Positions 1 to 9,712 of a stretch of DNA of 47,862 nt are shown here, one piece after another; within the stretch, counting starts at the first letter, position 1, and the number at the start of each line of letters is the position of its first letter. The notes under the pieces were generated by a model. It made no database searches, was not told the DNA's origin, and saw nothing but the letters and a program-made list of their open reading frames with translations. Source of the stretch: Methylobacterium variabile (GTDB lineage Bacteria; Pseudomonadota; Alphaproteobacteria; Rhizobiales; Beijerinckiaceae); contig NZ_LABY01000019.1 of the NCBI RefSeq assembly GCF_001043975.1, positions 1 through 47,862 of the forward strand, in the 5' to 3' direction. The position numbers were made by a program, and so were the translations under genes.

Positions 1-4
1 GCCT

Positions 5-1732
5 ATGTCCAACACCCCGAAACCCGCCAGCCTCCCCCGCTCCGCCTACGCGGCGATGTTCGGGCCGACCAAGGGCGACCGCATCCGCCTCGCCGACACC
101 TCGCTCGTCATCGAGGTCGAGCACGACCACACCCGCTACGGCGAGGAGGTGAAGTTCGGCGGCGGCAAGGTGATCCGCGACGGGATGGGGCAGAGCCAGG
201 CCAGCAATGCCGGCGGCGCCGTCGACACCGTCATCACCAACGCGGTGGTGCTCGACCACTGGGGCATCGTGAAGTGCGACGTCGGCCTCAAAGGAGGGCG
301 GATCGCGGCCCTCGGCAAGGCCGGCAACCCGGACATCCAGGACGGCGTCACCATCGTGGTCGGGCCCGGCACCGAGGTGATCGCCGGCGAGGGCAAGATC
401 CTCACCGCCGGCGGGTTCGACAGCCACATCCACTTCATCTGCCCGCAGCAGATCGACGAGGCGCTGAATTCCGGCGTCACCACCATGCTCGGCGGCGGGA
501 CGGGCCCGGCCCACGGCACCTTCGCCACCACCTGCACGCCCGGCCCCTGGCACATCGCCCGGATGATCGAGGCGGCGGACGCCTTCCCGATGAACCTCGC
601 CTTCGCGGGCAAGGGCAACGCCTCGAAGCCCGACAGCCTGGAGGAGATGATCCGCGCGGGCGCCTGCGCCCTCAAGCTGCACGAGGACTGGGGCACGACG
701 CCGGCGGCGATCGATTGCTGCCTGTCGGTGGCCGACGCCCACGACATCCAGGTGATGATCCACACCGACACGCTCAACGAGTCGGGCTTCGTCGAGGACA
801 CGATCGCGGCGTTCAAGGGCCGCACCATCCACGCCTTCCACACGGAGGGCGCCGGCGGCGGCCACGCGCCGGACATCATCAAGGTGGCGGGGCTCGCCAA
901 CGTCCTGCCCTCCTCCACCAACCCGACGCGGCCCTTCACCCGCAACACCATCGACGAGCATCTCGACATGCTGATGGTGTGCCACCACCTCGACCCGTCG
1001 ATCCCCGAGGACCTCGCCTTCGCCGAGAGCCGGATCCGCAAGGAGACGATCGCCGCCGAGGACATCCTGCACGACATCGGCGCGCTCTCGATGATGTCGT
1101 CGGACAGCCAGGCGATGGGCCGGGTCGGCGAGGTCATCATCCGCACTTGGCAGACCGCCGACAAGATGAAGCGCCAGCGCGGCGCCTTGCCGGGCGACGC
1201 GACGGGGCACGACAATGCCCGGGCCAAGCGCTACGTCGCCAAGTACACGATCAACCCGGCCATCGCACACGGCATCTCGCGCCACATCGGCTCGGTCGAG
1301 CCCGGCAAGCTCGCCGACCTCGTCCTGTGGTCGCCGGCCTTCTTCGGGGTGAAGCCCGACCTCGTCATCAAGGGCGGCGCCATCGCGGCCGCTCCGATGG
1401 GCGATCCCAACGCCTCGATCCCGACGCCGCAGCCGGTGCATTACCGCCCGATGTTCGGCGCCTTCGGCCGGGTGCCGGCGAAGACCGCGCTCACCTTCGT
1501 GTCGAAGGCGGCGATCGAGGCGGGCCTGCGCGAGCAACTCGGCGTCATGAAGGAACTGGTCGCGGTCGAGAACGTGCGCGGCGGCATCTCGAAGAAGAGC
1601 ATGATCCACAACGACGCCACCCCGGTGATCGAGGTCGACCCCGAGACCTACGACGTGCGCGCCGACGGCGAGTTGCTGGTCTGCGAGCCCGCCGAGGTGC
1701 TGCCGATGGCGCAGCGCTACTTCCTGTTCTGA
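5..1732 (+). CDS. ureC: Urease subunit alpha (catalytic)
   Basis: This is the large nickel-containing subunit of urease, which hydrolyses urea to ammonia and carbamate in the cytoplasm. The 575 residues match the usual length of about 570. The nickel site is visible: the HIH pair at residues 141 and 143, the carbamylated lysine in ALKLHEDWG (Lys224, His226), the histidines in HTDTLNESG and HTEGAGGGH, and the flap motif MVCHHLD near residues 324-330. The ATG at base 5 gives a normal N-terminus. ureA and ureB would lie before the window starts. The next gene begins 28 bases downstream on the same strand. Identification is certain. Confidence 0.98.
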   Translation: MSNTPKPASLPRSAYAAMFGPTKGDRIRLADTSLVIEVEHDHTRYGEEVKFGGGKVIRDGMGQSQASNAGGAVDTVITNAVVLDHWGIVKCDVGLKGGRIAALGKAGNPDIQDGVTIVVGPGTEVIAGEGKILTAGGFDSHIHFICPQQIDEALNSGVTTMLGGGTGPAHGTFATTCTPGPWHIARMIEAADAFPMNLAFAGKGNASKPDSLEEMIRAGACALKLHEDWGTTPAAIDCCLSVADAHDIQVMIHTDTLNESGFVEDTIAAFKGRTIHAFHTEGAGGGHAPDIIKVAGLANVLPSSTNPTRPFTRNTIDEHLDMLMVCHHLDPSIPEDLAFAESRIRKETIAAEDILHDIGALSMMSSDSQAMGRVGEVIIRTWQTADKMKRQRGALPGDATGHDNARAKRYVAKYTINPAIAHGISRHIGSVEPGKLADLVLWSPAFFGVKPDLVIKGGAIAAAPMGDPNASIPTPQPVHYRPMFGAFGRVPAKTALTFVSKAAIEAGLREQLGVMKELVAVENVRGGISKKSMIHNDATPVIEVDPETYDVRADGELLVCEPAEVLPMAQRYFLF

Positions 1733-1760
1733 GCTATCCTGCGGGGCAGGAGCGTCTGTC

Positions 1761-2244
1761 ATGCCCGAGCTTGCCGAGCGGGCGCCGGGAGACGACGATC
1801 TCGCCCGAGACCGACGACCTCCTCTGGACGCAGGCGCAGGCCGCGCTGATCCGGGCCGGCCGCTGGGCCGCGCTCGACCGGGAAGCGTTGGCCGAGGAGA
1901 TCGCCGACTTGGGCGGCTCGCGGAAATCCGAGATCCGCAGCCGCCCGACCGTCCTGCTCCACCACCTGCTGAAGTGGGAGTTCCAGCCCCAGCAGCGGCA
2001 ATATGGCTGGCGGGCGACGATCGTGGAGCAGCGCGTGAGCCTGGACGACCTCGTGACGATGAGCCCGAGCCTGCGCGCCTGGCCGGCGGACGTGGTGGGA
2101 AAGGCTTACCGCCTCGCCCGGGTGCGGGCGGCCGAGGAGACGGGGCTACCGGAGCGTACTTTTCCGCCGGATTGCCCCTACACCCTGGCACAGATCCTGG
2201 ACGAGCGGTTCTACCCGGGTCCGGAGGAGCCGGATGTCGTCTGA
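1761..2244 (+). pseudogene. DUF29 family protein, first of three, frameshifted near its 5' end
   Basis: The ATG at 1761 follows a good ribosome site (GGGGCAGGAG) and begins MPELAER, nearly the same as MPEIAER of the next gene. The rest of the DUF29 domain (DDLLWTQAQAAL, then LAEEIADLGGS, LLKWEFQPQQ, FPPDCPYTLAQILDE) is in the +1 frame and ends at 2244. The frame changes between about 1788 and 1806, consistent with one inserted base. The downstream frame has no ATG before the domain, only a TTG at 1771 without its own ribosome site. It is probably a pseudogene or a sequencing error; a low-level TTG start is possible. The function of DUF29 proteins is unknown. Confidence 0.7.
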
Positions 2245-2338
2245 GGCGGTGAGGACCGGGCCTGACCGGCACCGCTCGGACGATGATGGCGCGTCGCACG
2301 CCGATCCGGACTATCCTACGAGGGCAGGAGGGCTTGCG

Positions 2339-2797
2339 ATGCCCGAGATCGCGGAGCGCATGCCGGACACCGGCACAGCCTATCGAGTGGATTTCTACCG
2401 CTGGACGCGGGAGCAGGCGCGGGCCCTCGCGGCCCGTGACCACGCGCATCTCGACGTCGTCAACCTGCTCGATGAGGTGGAGAGCGTGGGCCGCAGCCAG
2501 CGCACGGCGCTCGAATCCCACTTGTGCGTGCTGCTCGTCCACCTGCTGAAGTTCCAGGCGCAGCCGCAGCGGGCGACGCCGAGCTGGCGCCACACCCTGA
2601 AGGCGCAGCGCACGGCCATCGCCCGCCTGATCGCCCGCAGCCCGAGCCTGCGCGCCTATCCGGCCGCGATCGTGGAGGAGACCTACCGGGATGCGGTGCG
2701 GGATGCCGCCGAGGAGACGCGGCTCGACCCACGCCTGTTTCCGCCGGCCCTGTCCTTCACGCTCGACCAGATCCTCGATCCGGGGTTCGAGCCGTGA
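2339..2797 (+). CDS. DUF29 family protein, second copy
   Basis: This 152-residue protein is intact DUF29. It shows the family pattern: an aromatic N-terminal segment ([16 protein letters not shown]), a helix with [11 protein letters not shown], the [12 protein letters not shown] strip, [16 protein letters not shown], and the C-terminal [17 protein letters not shown]. The ATG at 2339 has a strong Shine-Dalgarno (GGCAGGAG) ten bases upstream. The leader and first codons are a diverged copy of those of the preceding gene, so the two arose by tandem duplication. Its stop overlaps the GTG of the third copy. DUF29 proteins are common in multicopy in cyanobacteria and alphaproteobacteria and have no established function; nothing in the sequence ties them to urease beyond position. 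Confidence 0.88.
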   Translation: MPEIAERMPDTGTAYRVDFYRWTREQARALAARDHAHLDVVNLLDEVESVGRSQRTALESHLCVLLVHLLKFQAQPQRATPSWRHTLKAQRTAIARLIARSPSLRAYPAAIVEETYRDAVRDAAEETRLDPRLFPPALSFTLDQILDPGFEP

Positions 2798-3297
2798 GCG
2801 AGGCGGACCGGCCCGACCTGTTCTCGGAGGACCTGAGCGCCTGGGCCGAGGAGCAGACCCGTCTCCTCGCGGCGGGCCGGATCGACGCGATCGACCGCGC
2901 GCATCTGGCCGAGATCGTCCGCGACCTCGGCGAGCGGGAGCGTCGGGAGATCCGCGACCGGCTCGGGGTGATCCTGACCGGCCTGCTCCGGTGGGCCGCA
3001 CAGGTCGACCTGCGTTGCGACAGTTGGGCGATCACGACCGACCGGCAGCGCCGGCTGGTCGCCTCCCTCCTCGCCGACAGTCCGAGCCTGCGGCCGGAGC
3101 TTCCCTGGCTGGTGGCGGAGGTCTATCCGGAAGCGAAGGCCCGCGCCGTACTGGAGAGTGCCCTGTTCGACGACAGTTTTTCCGAATCCTGCCCGTTCAC
3201 CGACGAGGAGATCCTGAGCGAGGGCTTCCTGCCGGATCCCCACGGGGACGACGCGGTCCGGGGGCCCGGCTGGTGGCGGCGCGAGGCGACGCGATGA
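2794..3297 (+). CDS. DUF29 family protein, third copy
   Basis: This 167-residue protein starts at a GTG that overlaps the stop of the previous gene (GTGA, 2794-2797) and ends by overlapping the ureE start (ATGA, 3294-3297), so it is translationally embedded in the urease operon. DUF29 hallmarks are present: [59 protein letters not shown] and [15 protein letters not shown]. It is more diverged than the first two copies and carries an extra tail of about 20 residues ([13 protein letters not shown]). Molecular function is unknown. Confidence 0.85.
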   Translation: MSEADRPDLFSEDLSAWAEEQTRLLAAGRIDAIDRAHLAEIVRDLGERERREIRDRLGVILTGLLRWAAQVDLRCDSWAITTDRQRRLVASLLADSPSLRPELPWLVAEVYPEAKARAVLESALFDDSFSESCPFTDEEILSEGFLPDPHGDDAVRGPGWWRREATR

Positions 3298-3797
3298 TCC
3301 GCGCCACCCGCGTCATCCGCCGCGAGGCCCTCGCCGCCGGCGAGATCGTCGACCGCATCGTGCTCGATTCCGGCGACCGCCACCGCCGCCGCATGGCGAT
3401 GCGGGGCGTCGGCGGCCTCGCCTTCCTGCTCGATCTGCCCGAGCCGGCGGTGCTCGACGACGGCGACGCCCTGTTGCTCGAGGACGGCCGCCTGGTCTGG
3501 GTCGAGGCGGCGCCCGAGCGGCTCTTGGAGATCCGCGCCCCCACCGACCACGCCCTCAAGCGCCTGATCTGGCACATCGGCAACCGGCACATCCCGGCCG
3601 AGATCGGCGCGGACGCGCTCTGGATCGCCCACGACCACGTGCTCGCCGCGATGGTGGAGGGACTGGGCGGCACCGCGACGCCGGTGGAGCGGCCGTTCCG
3701 GCCCGAGGGCGGCGCCTATGCGGGCGGGCACGCACAGGATCACGGGCACGGGCATCATCACCATCACGATCACCCGCACGACCACGCCCATGGCTGA
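3294..3797 (+). CDS. ureE: Urease accessory protein UreE (nickel metallochaperone)
   Basis: UreE binds nickel and delivers it to the urease assembly complex in the cytoplasm. The 167-residue product has the peptide-binding N-terminal domain ([29 protein letters not shown]) and the metal-binding domain with [12 protein letters not shown]. It ends in a strongly histidine-rich tail (about residues 145-167, [17 protein letters not shown]), typical of UreE forms that store several nickel ions. The ATG at 3294 overlaps the stop of the DUF29 gene and its own stop lies inside the start of ureF, so translation is probably coupled on both sides. Confidence 0.95.
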   Translation: MIRATRVIRREALAAGEIVDRIVLDSGDRHRRRMAMRGVGGLAFLLDLPEPAVLDDGDALLLEDGRLVWVEAAPERLLEIRAPTDHALKRLIWHIGNRHIPAEIGADALWIAHDHVLAAMVEGLGGTATPVERPFRPEGGAYAGGHAQDHGHGHHHHHDHPHDHAHG

Positions 3798-4476
3798 AGC
3801 CGTCCCGGACACCCTGGTGCTGCTGGCCTGGCTCTCGCCGGGCTACCCGGTGGGGGCCTACGCCTACTCGCACGGCCTCGAATGGGCCGTGGAGGCCGGG
3901 GACGTACGCGACGAGGCGAGCTTGCGGGACTGGCTCGGCGACGTGCTGGAGCACGGCGCGGGGCGCAGCGACGCGATCCTGGCCGCCCACGCGCACGAGG
4001 CCGCGGCAGCGGGCGATGCCGAGGCGCTGGTCGCGGTGAACGACCTCGCCCTGGGCTTAAGCCCCTCGCGGGAACTGCACCTCGAGACCAGCCAGCAGGG
4101 CCGCTCGTTCCTGGACGCGACCCGGGCCGCCTGGGACACGCCGCACCTCGCCGCGCTGAGCGGCCATCTCGACGGGCCGGTCGCCTATCCGGTCGCGGTC
4201 GGCGCGGCGGCAGGCGCCCACGGGCTCGACCGCCGCACGGTGCTGGCGGCCTACCTCGCCGCCTTCCTGCAGAACCTCGTCTCGGCCTCCCTGCGCCTCG
4301 CGCCCGTCGGCCAGACCGCCGGAACGCGGGCGGTCGCCGCCCTGATGCCCCGGGCCGCGGCTTTGGCCGACGCCGTGCAGGGACTGCCCCTCGACGACGC
4401 CGGCACGGCGACGGTGCGCCTCGATCTCGGCTCGTTCCGGCACGAGACACAGTACACGCGGATCTTCCGGTCGTGA
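3790..4476 (+). CDS. ureF: Urease accessory protein UreF
   Basis: UreF is an assembly factor that, with UreD/H and UreG, loads nickel into apo-urease. The 228-residue product shows the family pattern: [20 protein letters not shown] near the start, [42 protein letters not shown] and the C-terminal [11 protein letters not shown]. The ATG at 3790 lies eight bases before the ureE stop ends. UreG normally follows UreF but does not here. The gene runs toward a minus-strand gene, and the 116-base gap contains a modest hairpin (arms 4551-4556 and 4560-4565) with no clear T-tract. Confidence 0.95.
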   Translation: MAEAVPDTLVLLAWLSPGYPVGAYAYSHGLEWAVEAGDVRDEASLRDWLGDVLEHGAGRSDAILAAHAHEAAAAGDAEALVAVNDLALGLSPSRELHLETSQQGRSFLDATRAAWDTPHLAALSGHLDGPVAYPVAVGAAAGAHGLDRRTVLAAYLAAFLQNLVSASLRLAPVGQTAGTRAVAALMPRAAALADAVQGLPLDDAGTATVRLDLGSFRHETQYTRIFRS

Positions 4477-4592
4477 CACGCCGTCGGGCGGGCTCACGGT
4501 TTCGCCGGACTTCCACGTGGCTCGCCGCCGCGCGGGCCGGGCGGTTCCGGCGACCGGGCCGGTCGACCACCAATCCGTGAATGCGGGCCCGC

Positions 4593-5206
4593 TCACGCCT
4601 GCGACCGCGCCGCCCCGGGGACCGGCCCGTCCGGCACGTACACGGTCTCGACCGGCAGCAGGGCCCGGGCCTCGTCGCGACGTCCGGCCTCGAGGGACGC
4701 CTCGATGTGGTGCGCCAGACCCGTGACGTCCGTGATGCGCACGATCCAGTCGCGAACGTAACGCTCGACGGCCTCACCGGAGAGGCCGATCTGGATGGAC
4801 CGATGGGGCAGCGGGTTCAGGTCGAGGTCGCGTTCGGGATCCCACTGGATCCGGACCGGCGATGCATCCTTCACCCTCCCATAGGCGTCAGACGAATGGC
4901 CGGGCCCGCCATGGCTCAAGCAGCCATGGCCGAGGGCCCAGGCGAAGCCCTCCCGGTGGAGATCGATGGCGAGGATCCGGGCCTGCCCCTCATCCTTCCG
5001 GCCCCAGCCGGCACGGTACATCATCCAGAGGAACGAGGGCTTGATCCACGTCATTCGCCCCATCTTGAACGGCGGCGACACGAAGCGGCCCCGGCTCAGA
5101 ACCGTATCGGCGATGGCGTGGTGGTAGGCTTGGGTAAGACCCGGACGGACCCGGCCGGCTGATGGGCCCTGATCTGGCGCTCGGGAACGAACGGGCTTGC
5201 GGTCAT
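4593..5206 (-). pseudogene. DUF4291 family protein, frameshifted
   Basis: The conserved DUF4291 body is clear: RGRFVSPPFKMGRMTWIKPS, LWMMYRAGWG, RILAIDLHREGFAWAL, VRIQWDPERDLDLNPLPHRS, IQIGLSGEAVERYV and WIVRITDVT. Its expected N-terminus is present but in another frame: the ATG at 5206 encodes MTASPFVPERQIRA followed by VRV and then runs to a stop at 5096. The continuation QAYHHAIADTVLS is in the frame of the body. The switch falls at about 5128-5143, where two extra bases restore the expected VYQAY. The total span of about 205 codons equals a full-length DUF4291 protein. It is either a recent pseudogene or an assembly error. Function is unknown. It converges on ureF. Confidence 0.72.
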
Positions 5207-5723
5207 CTGCGCGACACTCTCCCGGTCAGGATGCAAGGCAGCGCTCCGCCGCCGGCTCCATGGGCATCTGCGGCCGGCTCGGCGCCGGCCTGGGCGGTGT
5301 CCGAGAGCGGAGATGATACGTAACGTCAGCCCTGGGTTCAAACGCGACGCGACGGCTTTTCCGGCGAATCGAGATCTGCCGCGGGCCGTGTCGCAGCGGA
5401 TGTCGGGGTCGCTGGCGGAGACCCGATCGACACCGTTGGATGCTCGGGCCTTGCGGGCAGACGATCCGTGGCGCCCGCCGACGTCGATAATGTCCGGTCA
5501 TCGCTACACCCCGCATGGGAAGGGAGCACGCGCGACGTCGCACCGCCGCGCGCAGGCACGCGATCCCGCACGGCGGTCGGCCTCAGGTCTGCGCCGTCCT
5601 CGCACGCGATGCCGCACCTGCCCCCGGGGACCCCTCCGCCCACCCGAACGTTTGGTGAGCGATCGCGTCGCGGCCCAGCGGCCGCGGCGGCGCGCATCAC
5701 CTCGTTTCGGGCCGGGAGGCACC
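5207..5723. other. Intergenic region upstream of paoA, no gene seen
   Basis: This 517-base stretch separates the divergent DUF4291 remnant and the pao operon. Open frames cross it on both strands, but none has a recognisable domain or a ribosome site. It must hold the pao promoter; I could not identify convincing -35/-10 or operator sequences. A good Shine-Dalgarno (GGGAGG) sits just before the paoA ATG. Confidence 0.5.
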
Positions 5724-6410
5724 ATGGACAAGTCCGATTCCGCGCCGCGGCTGACGCGCCGGAGCGTGCTCGAGAGCGGCGTCGCCGCCGCGGCGGTGCT
5801 CGGCTTCTCCGGATCCGCCCGGGCCGCGACCCCGCCGGCCCAGGCCCAGGCTCCTCAGGCCCCGGCCGCCGAGCCGGCGACGCCGCGCATGCCCGTGACC
5901 CTCCAGGTCAACGGCCAGGCCCGGCCCCTTGAGGTCGATCCGCGCACCACGCTGCTCGACGCGCTCCGCGAGCGCATCGGCCTCACCGGCTCGAAGAAGG
6001 GCTGCGACCACGGCCAGTGCGGCGCCTGCACGATGATCGTCAACGGCCGGCGCATCAACGGCTGCCTGACGCTGGCGGTGATGCACCAGGGCGCGGAGAT
6101 CACCACCATCGAGGGACTCGGGCAGCCCGACGCGCTCCACCCGCTCCAGGCCGCCTTCGTCAAGCACGACGGCTACCAGTGCGGCTACTGCACGCCCGGC
6201 CAGATCTGCTCCGGCGTCGCGGTGCTGGCCGAGATCGCGGCTGGCATCCCGAGCCACGCCACCGGAGACCTCACCGCGCCGCCCGAACTCAGCGAGTCCG
6301 AGATCCGCGAGCGCATGAGCGGCAACCTCTGCCGCTGCGGCGCCTATTCCAACATCGTCGAGGCGATGACCGAGGTCGCCGGACACCAGACCGCGCGGGG
6401 GCAGGCATGA
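5724..6410 (+). CDS. paoA: Aldehyde oxidoreductase iron-sulfur subunit, Tat-exported
   Basis: This is the 2x[2Fe-2S] subunit of a periplasmic molybdenum aldehyde oxidoreductase (PaoABC/YagTSR type, xanthine oxidase family). The 228-residue product begins with a twin-arginine leader ([10 protein letters not shown], Arg12-Arg13, then a hydrophobic stretch ending GSARA). It carries both ferredoxin-like clusters: [12 protein letters not shown] from Cys94, then [10 protein letters not shown] from Cys153 and NLCRCGAY near 203-205. The ATG at 5724 follows GGGAGG. It overlaps paoB by ATGA. Electrons pass from the molybdenum site in PaoC through these clusters to FAD in PaoB. Confidence 0.95.
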   Translation: MDKSDSAPRLTRRSVLESGVAAAAVLGFSGSARAATPPAQAQAPQAPAAEPATPRMPVTLQVNGQARPLEVDPRTTLLDALRERIGLTGSKKGCDHGQCGACTMIVNGRRINGCLTLAVMHQGAEITTIEGLGQPDALHPLQAAFVKHDGYQCGYCTPGQICSGVAVLAEIAAGIPSHATGDLTAPPELSESEIRERMSGNLCRCGAYSNIVEAMTEVAGHQTARGQA

Positions 6411-7357
6411 AGTCGTTCACCTACGAGCGCCCGGGCACCCCGGCCGAGGCCGCCGCGGCGGTGGCGCGCAACCCCGACGCCAAGTTCATCGCCGGGGGCA
6501 CCAACCTGCTCGACCTGATGAAGCTGCAGGTCGAGACGCCGGCCCACCTCGTCGACGTCAACGGACTCGGCCTCGACACGATCGAGGCGACGCCGGAGGG
6601 CGGGCTTCGCATCGGTGCGCTGGTGCGCAACACCGACCTCGCCGCGGATGCCCGGGTGCGCAAGGATTACGGGGTGCTCGCCCGGGCGCTGCTCGCCGGC
6701 GCCACCGGCCAGCTGCGTAACCAGGCGACGACCGCCGGCAACCTCCTGCAGCGCACCCGCTGCCCGTATTTCTACGACACCGCGCAGGCCTGCAACAAGC
6801 GCCGGCCCGGCTCCGGCTGCTCGGCCCTCGACGGGGTCAGCCGGCAGCTCGCGGTGATCGGCGCGAGCGAGGCCTGCATCGCCACCCATCCGTCCGACAT
6901 GGCGGTGGCGATGCGCGTCCTCGACGCCACCATCGAGACCGTCGACGCGGCCGGCGCGGAGCGAAACATCCCGATCGCCGAGTTCCACCGCCTGCCCGGC
7001 GACGCGCCGGAGCGCGACACCACCCTGAAGCGCGACGAGCTGATCACGGCCGTGACGCTGCCCAGGCCCCTTGGCGGGGCGCAGGTCTACCGCAAGGTGC
7101 GCGACCGGGCCTCCTACGCCTTCGCCCTCGTCTCGGTGGCGGCGGTGGTGCAGCCGGACGGGACCGGGCGGGTCGCGTTCGGCGGCCTCGCCCACAAGCC
7201 CTGGCGGGTCGAGGAGGCGGAAGGCGACCTCCCCCGCGGCGCCAGGGCCGCCGCTTCGGGCATGCTCGCCGGCGCCGCGCCGACCCACGACAACGCGTTC
7301 AAGCTGGTGCTGGCCGAGCGGACCCTCGGCGCAGCCCTCAAGCAGGCGAGGGCCTGA
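6407..7357 (+). CDS. paoB: Aldehyde oxidoreductase FAD-binding subunit
   Basis: This is the FAD subunit of the Pao complex, 316 residues, in line with about 318 in E. coli PaoB. The FAD-binding PCMH-type domain is visible from the [13 protein letters not shown] motif near residue 26 and [14 protein letters not shown] near 110. The segment [14 protein letters not shown] followed by [10 protein letters not shown] contains the cysteines that in PaoB bind an extra [4Fe-4S] cluster. The C-terminal CO-dehydrogenase flavoprotein domain ([26 protein letters not shown]) is complete. The start overlaps the paoA stop; paoC follows three bases after the stop. Confidence 0.95.
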   Translation: MKSFTYERPGTPAEAAAAVARNPDAKFIAGGTNLLDLMKLQVETPAHLVDVNGLGLDTIEATPEGGLRIGALVRNTDLAADARVRKDYGVLARALLAGATGQLRNQATTAGNLLQRTRCPYFYDTAQACNKRRPGSGCSALDGVSRQLAVIGASEACIATHPSDMAVAMRVLDATIETVDAAGAERNIPIAEFHRLPGDAPERDTTLKRDELITAVTLPRPLGGAQVYRKVRDRASYAFALVSVAAVVQPDGTGRVAFGGLAHKPWRVEEAEGDLPRGARAAASGMLAGAAPTHDNAFKLVLAERTLGAALKQARA

Positions 7358-7360
7358 GCC

Positions 7361-9580
7361 ATGAAGTTCGACACCCCGGCGGGCCAGAACCCCATCGACC
7401 AGCTCAAGGTCGTCGGCCGCCCGACCGACCGCATCGACGGCAAGTACAAGACCACCGGCACCGCGCCCTACGCCTACGAGCGCCACGACGTGGCGGAGAA
7501 CCAGGCCTACGGCTACGTGGTGGGCGCCGGCATCGCCAAGGGCACCGTGCGGGCCGTCGACACGGCGGCCGCCAAGGCGGCGCCCGGCGTGCTCGCGGTG
7601 GTGACCACCCTCGACGTGCCGAAGCTCGGGCTCGGCACGATGAACTACGCCAACCTGTTCGGCGGCGACCGCATCCAGCACTACCACCAGGCGGTGGCCG
7701 TGGTGGTGGCGGAAACCTTCGAGCAGGCCCGGGCGGCGGCGTTCCTGGTCCGGGTCGACGCCGCACCCGAGGCCGGCCGCTTCGACCTCGCGGCCGAGGC
7801 GGATTCCGCGCCGCCGGTCAAGGCCGACAGCGGCGAGGGCAGCGGGGCCGACGGCGCCGAGCGGGTCGGCGACTTCGAGGGCGCGTTCGCGCAGGCGCCG
7901 GTGACGCTCGACGAGACCTACACCACCGCCGACGAGAGCCACGCCATGATGGAGCCGCACGCGACGATCGCGGCCTGGGACGGCGACCGGCTCACGCTCT
8001 GGACCTCGAACCAGATGATCGCCTGGGCCAAGGGCAGCATCGCCAAGATCCTCGGGATCCCGAAGCAGAACGTGCGGGTCGATTCGCCCTATGTCGGCGG
8101 CGGCTTCGGCGGCAAGCTGTTCGTGCGCGCCGACGCGGTGCTGGCGGCCCTCGCGGCGAAGGCGGCCGGGCGCCCGGTGAAGGTGGCGCTGACCCGCCCG
8201 CTCATCCCCAACAACACCACGCACCGGCCCGCCACGATCCAGCGGGTGCGCATCGGCGCGACGCCGGACGGGACCATCACGGCGATCGCGCACGAGAGCG
8301 TCTCCGGCAACCTGCCGGACGGCGGCCCCGAGACGGCGGTCGACCAGACGAAGCTCCTCTATGCCGGGGCGAACCGCCTGACCGCCCTGCGGCTCGCCCA
8401 TCTCGACCTGCCGGAGGGCAACGCCATGCGGGCGCCCGGCGAGGCCCCCGGCATGCTGGCGCTCGAGGTCGCCATGGACGAGATGGCGGAGAAGCTCGGC
8501 ATCGACCCGGTCGAGTTCCGCATCCGCAACGACACCCAGGTCGACCCGAACCAGCCGGAGCGCCCGTTCTCCCACCGCAACCTCGTCGGCTGCCTCAGGC
8601 TCGGCGCCGAGCGGTTCGGCTGGGACAGGCGCGACAGGCGGCCCGGGCAGGTACGCGACGGGCAGTGGCTCGTCGGGCTCGGCATGGCGGCGGGCTTTCG
8701 CAACAACCTGGTGATGAAGTCCGCCGCCCGGGTGCGGCTCGACGCGAGCGGCACGGTGACGGTCGAGACCGACATGACCGACATCGGCACCGGCAGCTAC
8801 ACCATCATCGCCCAGACCGCCGCCGAGATGATGGGCGTGTCCCTCGACCGGGTGGTGGTCCGGCTCGGCGATTCCGACCACCCGGCCGCCGCCGGCTCGG
8901 GCGGGCAGTGGGGCGCCAACAACGCCACCGCCGGCGTCTACGCCGCCTGCATGCGCTTGCGGGAGGCGGTGGCGCAGCGCCTCGGCATCAACTCGGCCGA
9001 CGCGACCTTCGCGGACGGCGAGGTCCGGGCCGGCAACCGCGCCGTGGCGCTCGCCGTGGCGGCGGAAGCGGGCGAGATCGTCGCCGAGGACGCCATCGAG
9101 TACGGCGACCTGTCGAAGCGCCAGCAGCAATCGACCTTCGCGGGCCACTTCGTCGAGGTCGGGGTCGACGTCGACACCGCCGAGGTGCGGGTGCGCCGGA
9201 TGCTGGCGGTCTGCGCCGCCGGGCGCATCCTCAACCCGAAGGCGGCCCGCAGCCAGGTCATCGGCGGGATGACCATGGGGGTCGGCGCGGCGCTGATGGA
9301 GAAGCTCTCGGTCGACAAGCGGCGCGGCTTCTTCGTCAACCACGACCTGGCCGGCTACGAGGTGCCGGTCCACGCCGACATCCCGCACCAGGAGGTGATC
9401 TTCCTCGACGAGGTCGACCCGACCTCCTCGCCGATGAAGGCCAAGGGGGTGGGCGAGCTCGGCCTGTGCGGGGTCGGCGCCGCGGTGGCGAACGCGGTCT
9501 ACAACGCCACCGGCGTGCGGATCCGCGACTATCCCCTCACCCTCGACAAGCTGCTCGCGCGCATGCCGGACGCGGCGTGA
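7361..9580 (+). CDS. paoC: Aldehyde oxidoreductase molybdenum-binding subunit
   Basis: This is the catalytic molybdenum cofactor (MCD-type in E. coli) subunit that oxidises aromatic and aliphatic aldehydes to acids in the periplasm, a detoxification role. The 739 residues match the family (about 732). The hammerhead domain occupies roughly residues 20-140. Molybdopterin-binding signatures include PYVGGGFGGKL, APGEAPGMLALE, GSGGQWGANNATAG and the catalytic glutamate in KGVGELGLCG (Glu699). It has no Tat leader, as expected for subunits carried out with PaoA. PaoD, the cofactor-insertion chaperone that follows in E. coli, is not present downstream. Confidence 0.95.
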   Translation: MKFDTPAGQNPIDQLKVVGRPTDRIDGKYKTTGTAPYAYERHDVAENQAYGYVVGAGIAKGTVRAVDTAAAKAAPGVLAVVTTLDVPKLGLGTMNYANLFGGDRIQHYHQAVAVVVAETFEQARAAAFLVRVDAAPEAGRFDLAAEADSAPPVKADSGEGSGADGAERVGDFEGAFAQAPVTLDETYTTADESHAMMEPHATIAAWDGDRLTLWTSNQMIAWAKGSIAKILGIPKQNVRVDSPYVGGGFGGKLFVRADAVLAALAAKAAGRPVKVALTRPLIPNNTTHRPATIQRVRIGATPDGTITAIAHESVSGNLPDGGPETAVDQTKLLYAGANRLTALRLAHLDLPEGNAMRAPGEAPGMLALEVAMDEMAEKLGIDPVEFRIRNDTQVDPNQPERPFSHRNLVGCLRLGAERFGWDRRDRRPGQVRDGQWLVGLGMAAGFRNNLVMKSAARVRLDASGTVTVETDMTDIGTGSYTIIAQTAAEMMGVSLDRVVVRLGDSDHPAAAGSGGQWGANNATAGVYAACMRLREAVAQRLGINSADATFADGEVRAGNRAVALAVAAEAGEIVAEDAIEYGDLSKRQQQSTFAGHFVEVGVDVDTAEVRVRRMLAVCAAGRILNPKAARSQVIGGMTMGVGAALMEKLSVDKRRGFFVNHDLAGYEVPVHADIPHQEVIFLDEVDPTSSPMKAKGVGELGLCGVGAAVANAVYNATGVRIRDYPLTLDKLLARMPDAA

Positions 9581-9712
9581 GGCCGGCGCGTCCCGTGCCT
9601 TCGGGGGCCTGGACGACGCCGGCAGGCCGAGCCCGGGCTTCATCGGGTCCGCGCCGACGAAGCCGCCCCCGAGGGAGGCTGCCGGCCGCCCACGGTCGAC
9701 CGGTCGAGGGCG

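Noticed and set aside
3737..3797. Repetitive CAC/CAT sequence as a simple repeat
   Set aside because: It encodes the histidine-rich nickel-binding tail of UreE, which explains the repetition.
5325..5345. GGGTTCAAA resembling a tRNA T-loop upstream of paoA
   Set aside because: No matching stem or remaining cloverleaf in the flanking sequence.
6344..9643. A 1099-codon open frame on the minus strand opposite paoBC
   Set aside because: It mirrors the high-GC codon pattern of the real genes, is rich in His, Arg and Gly without domains, and lies fully opposite confidently identified PaoB and PaoC.
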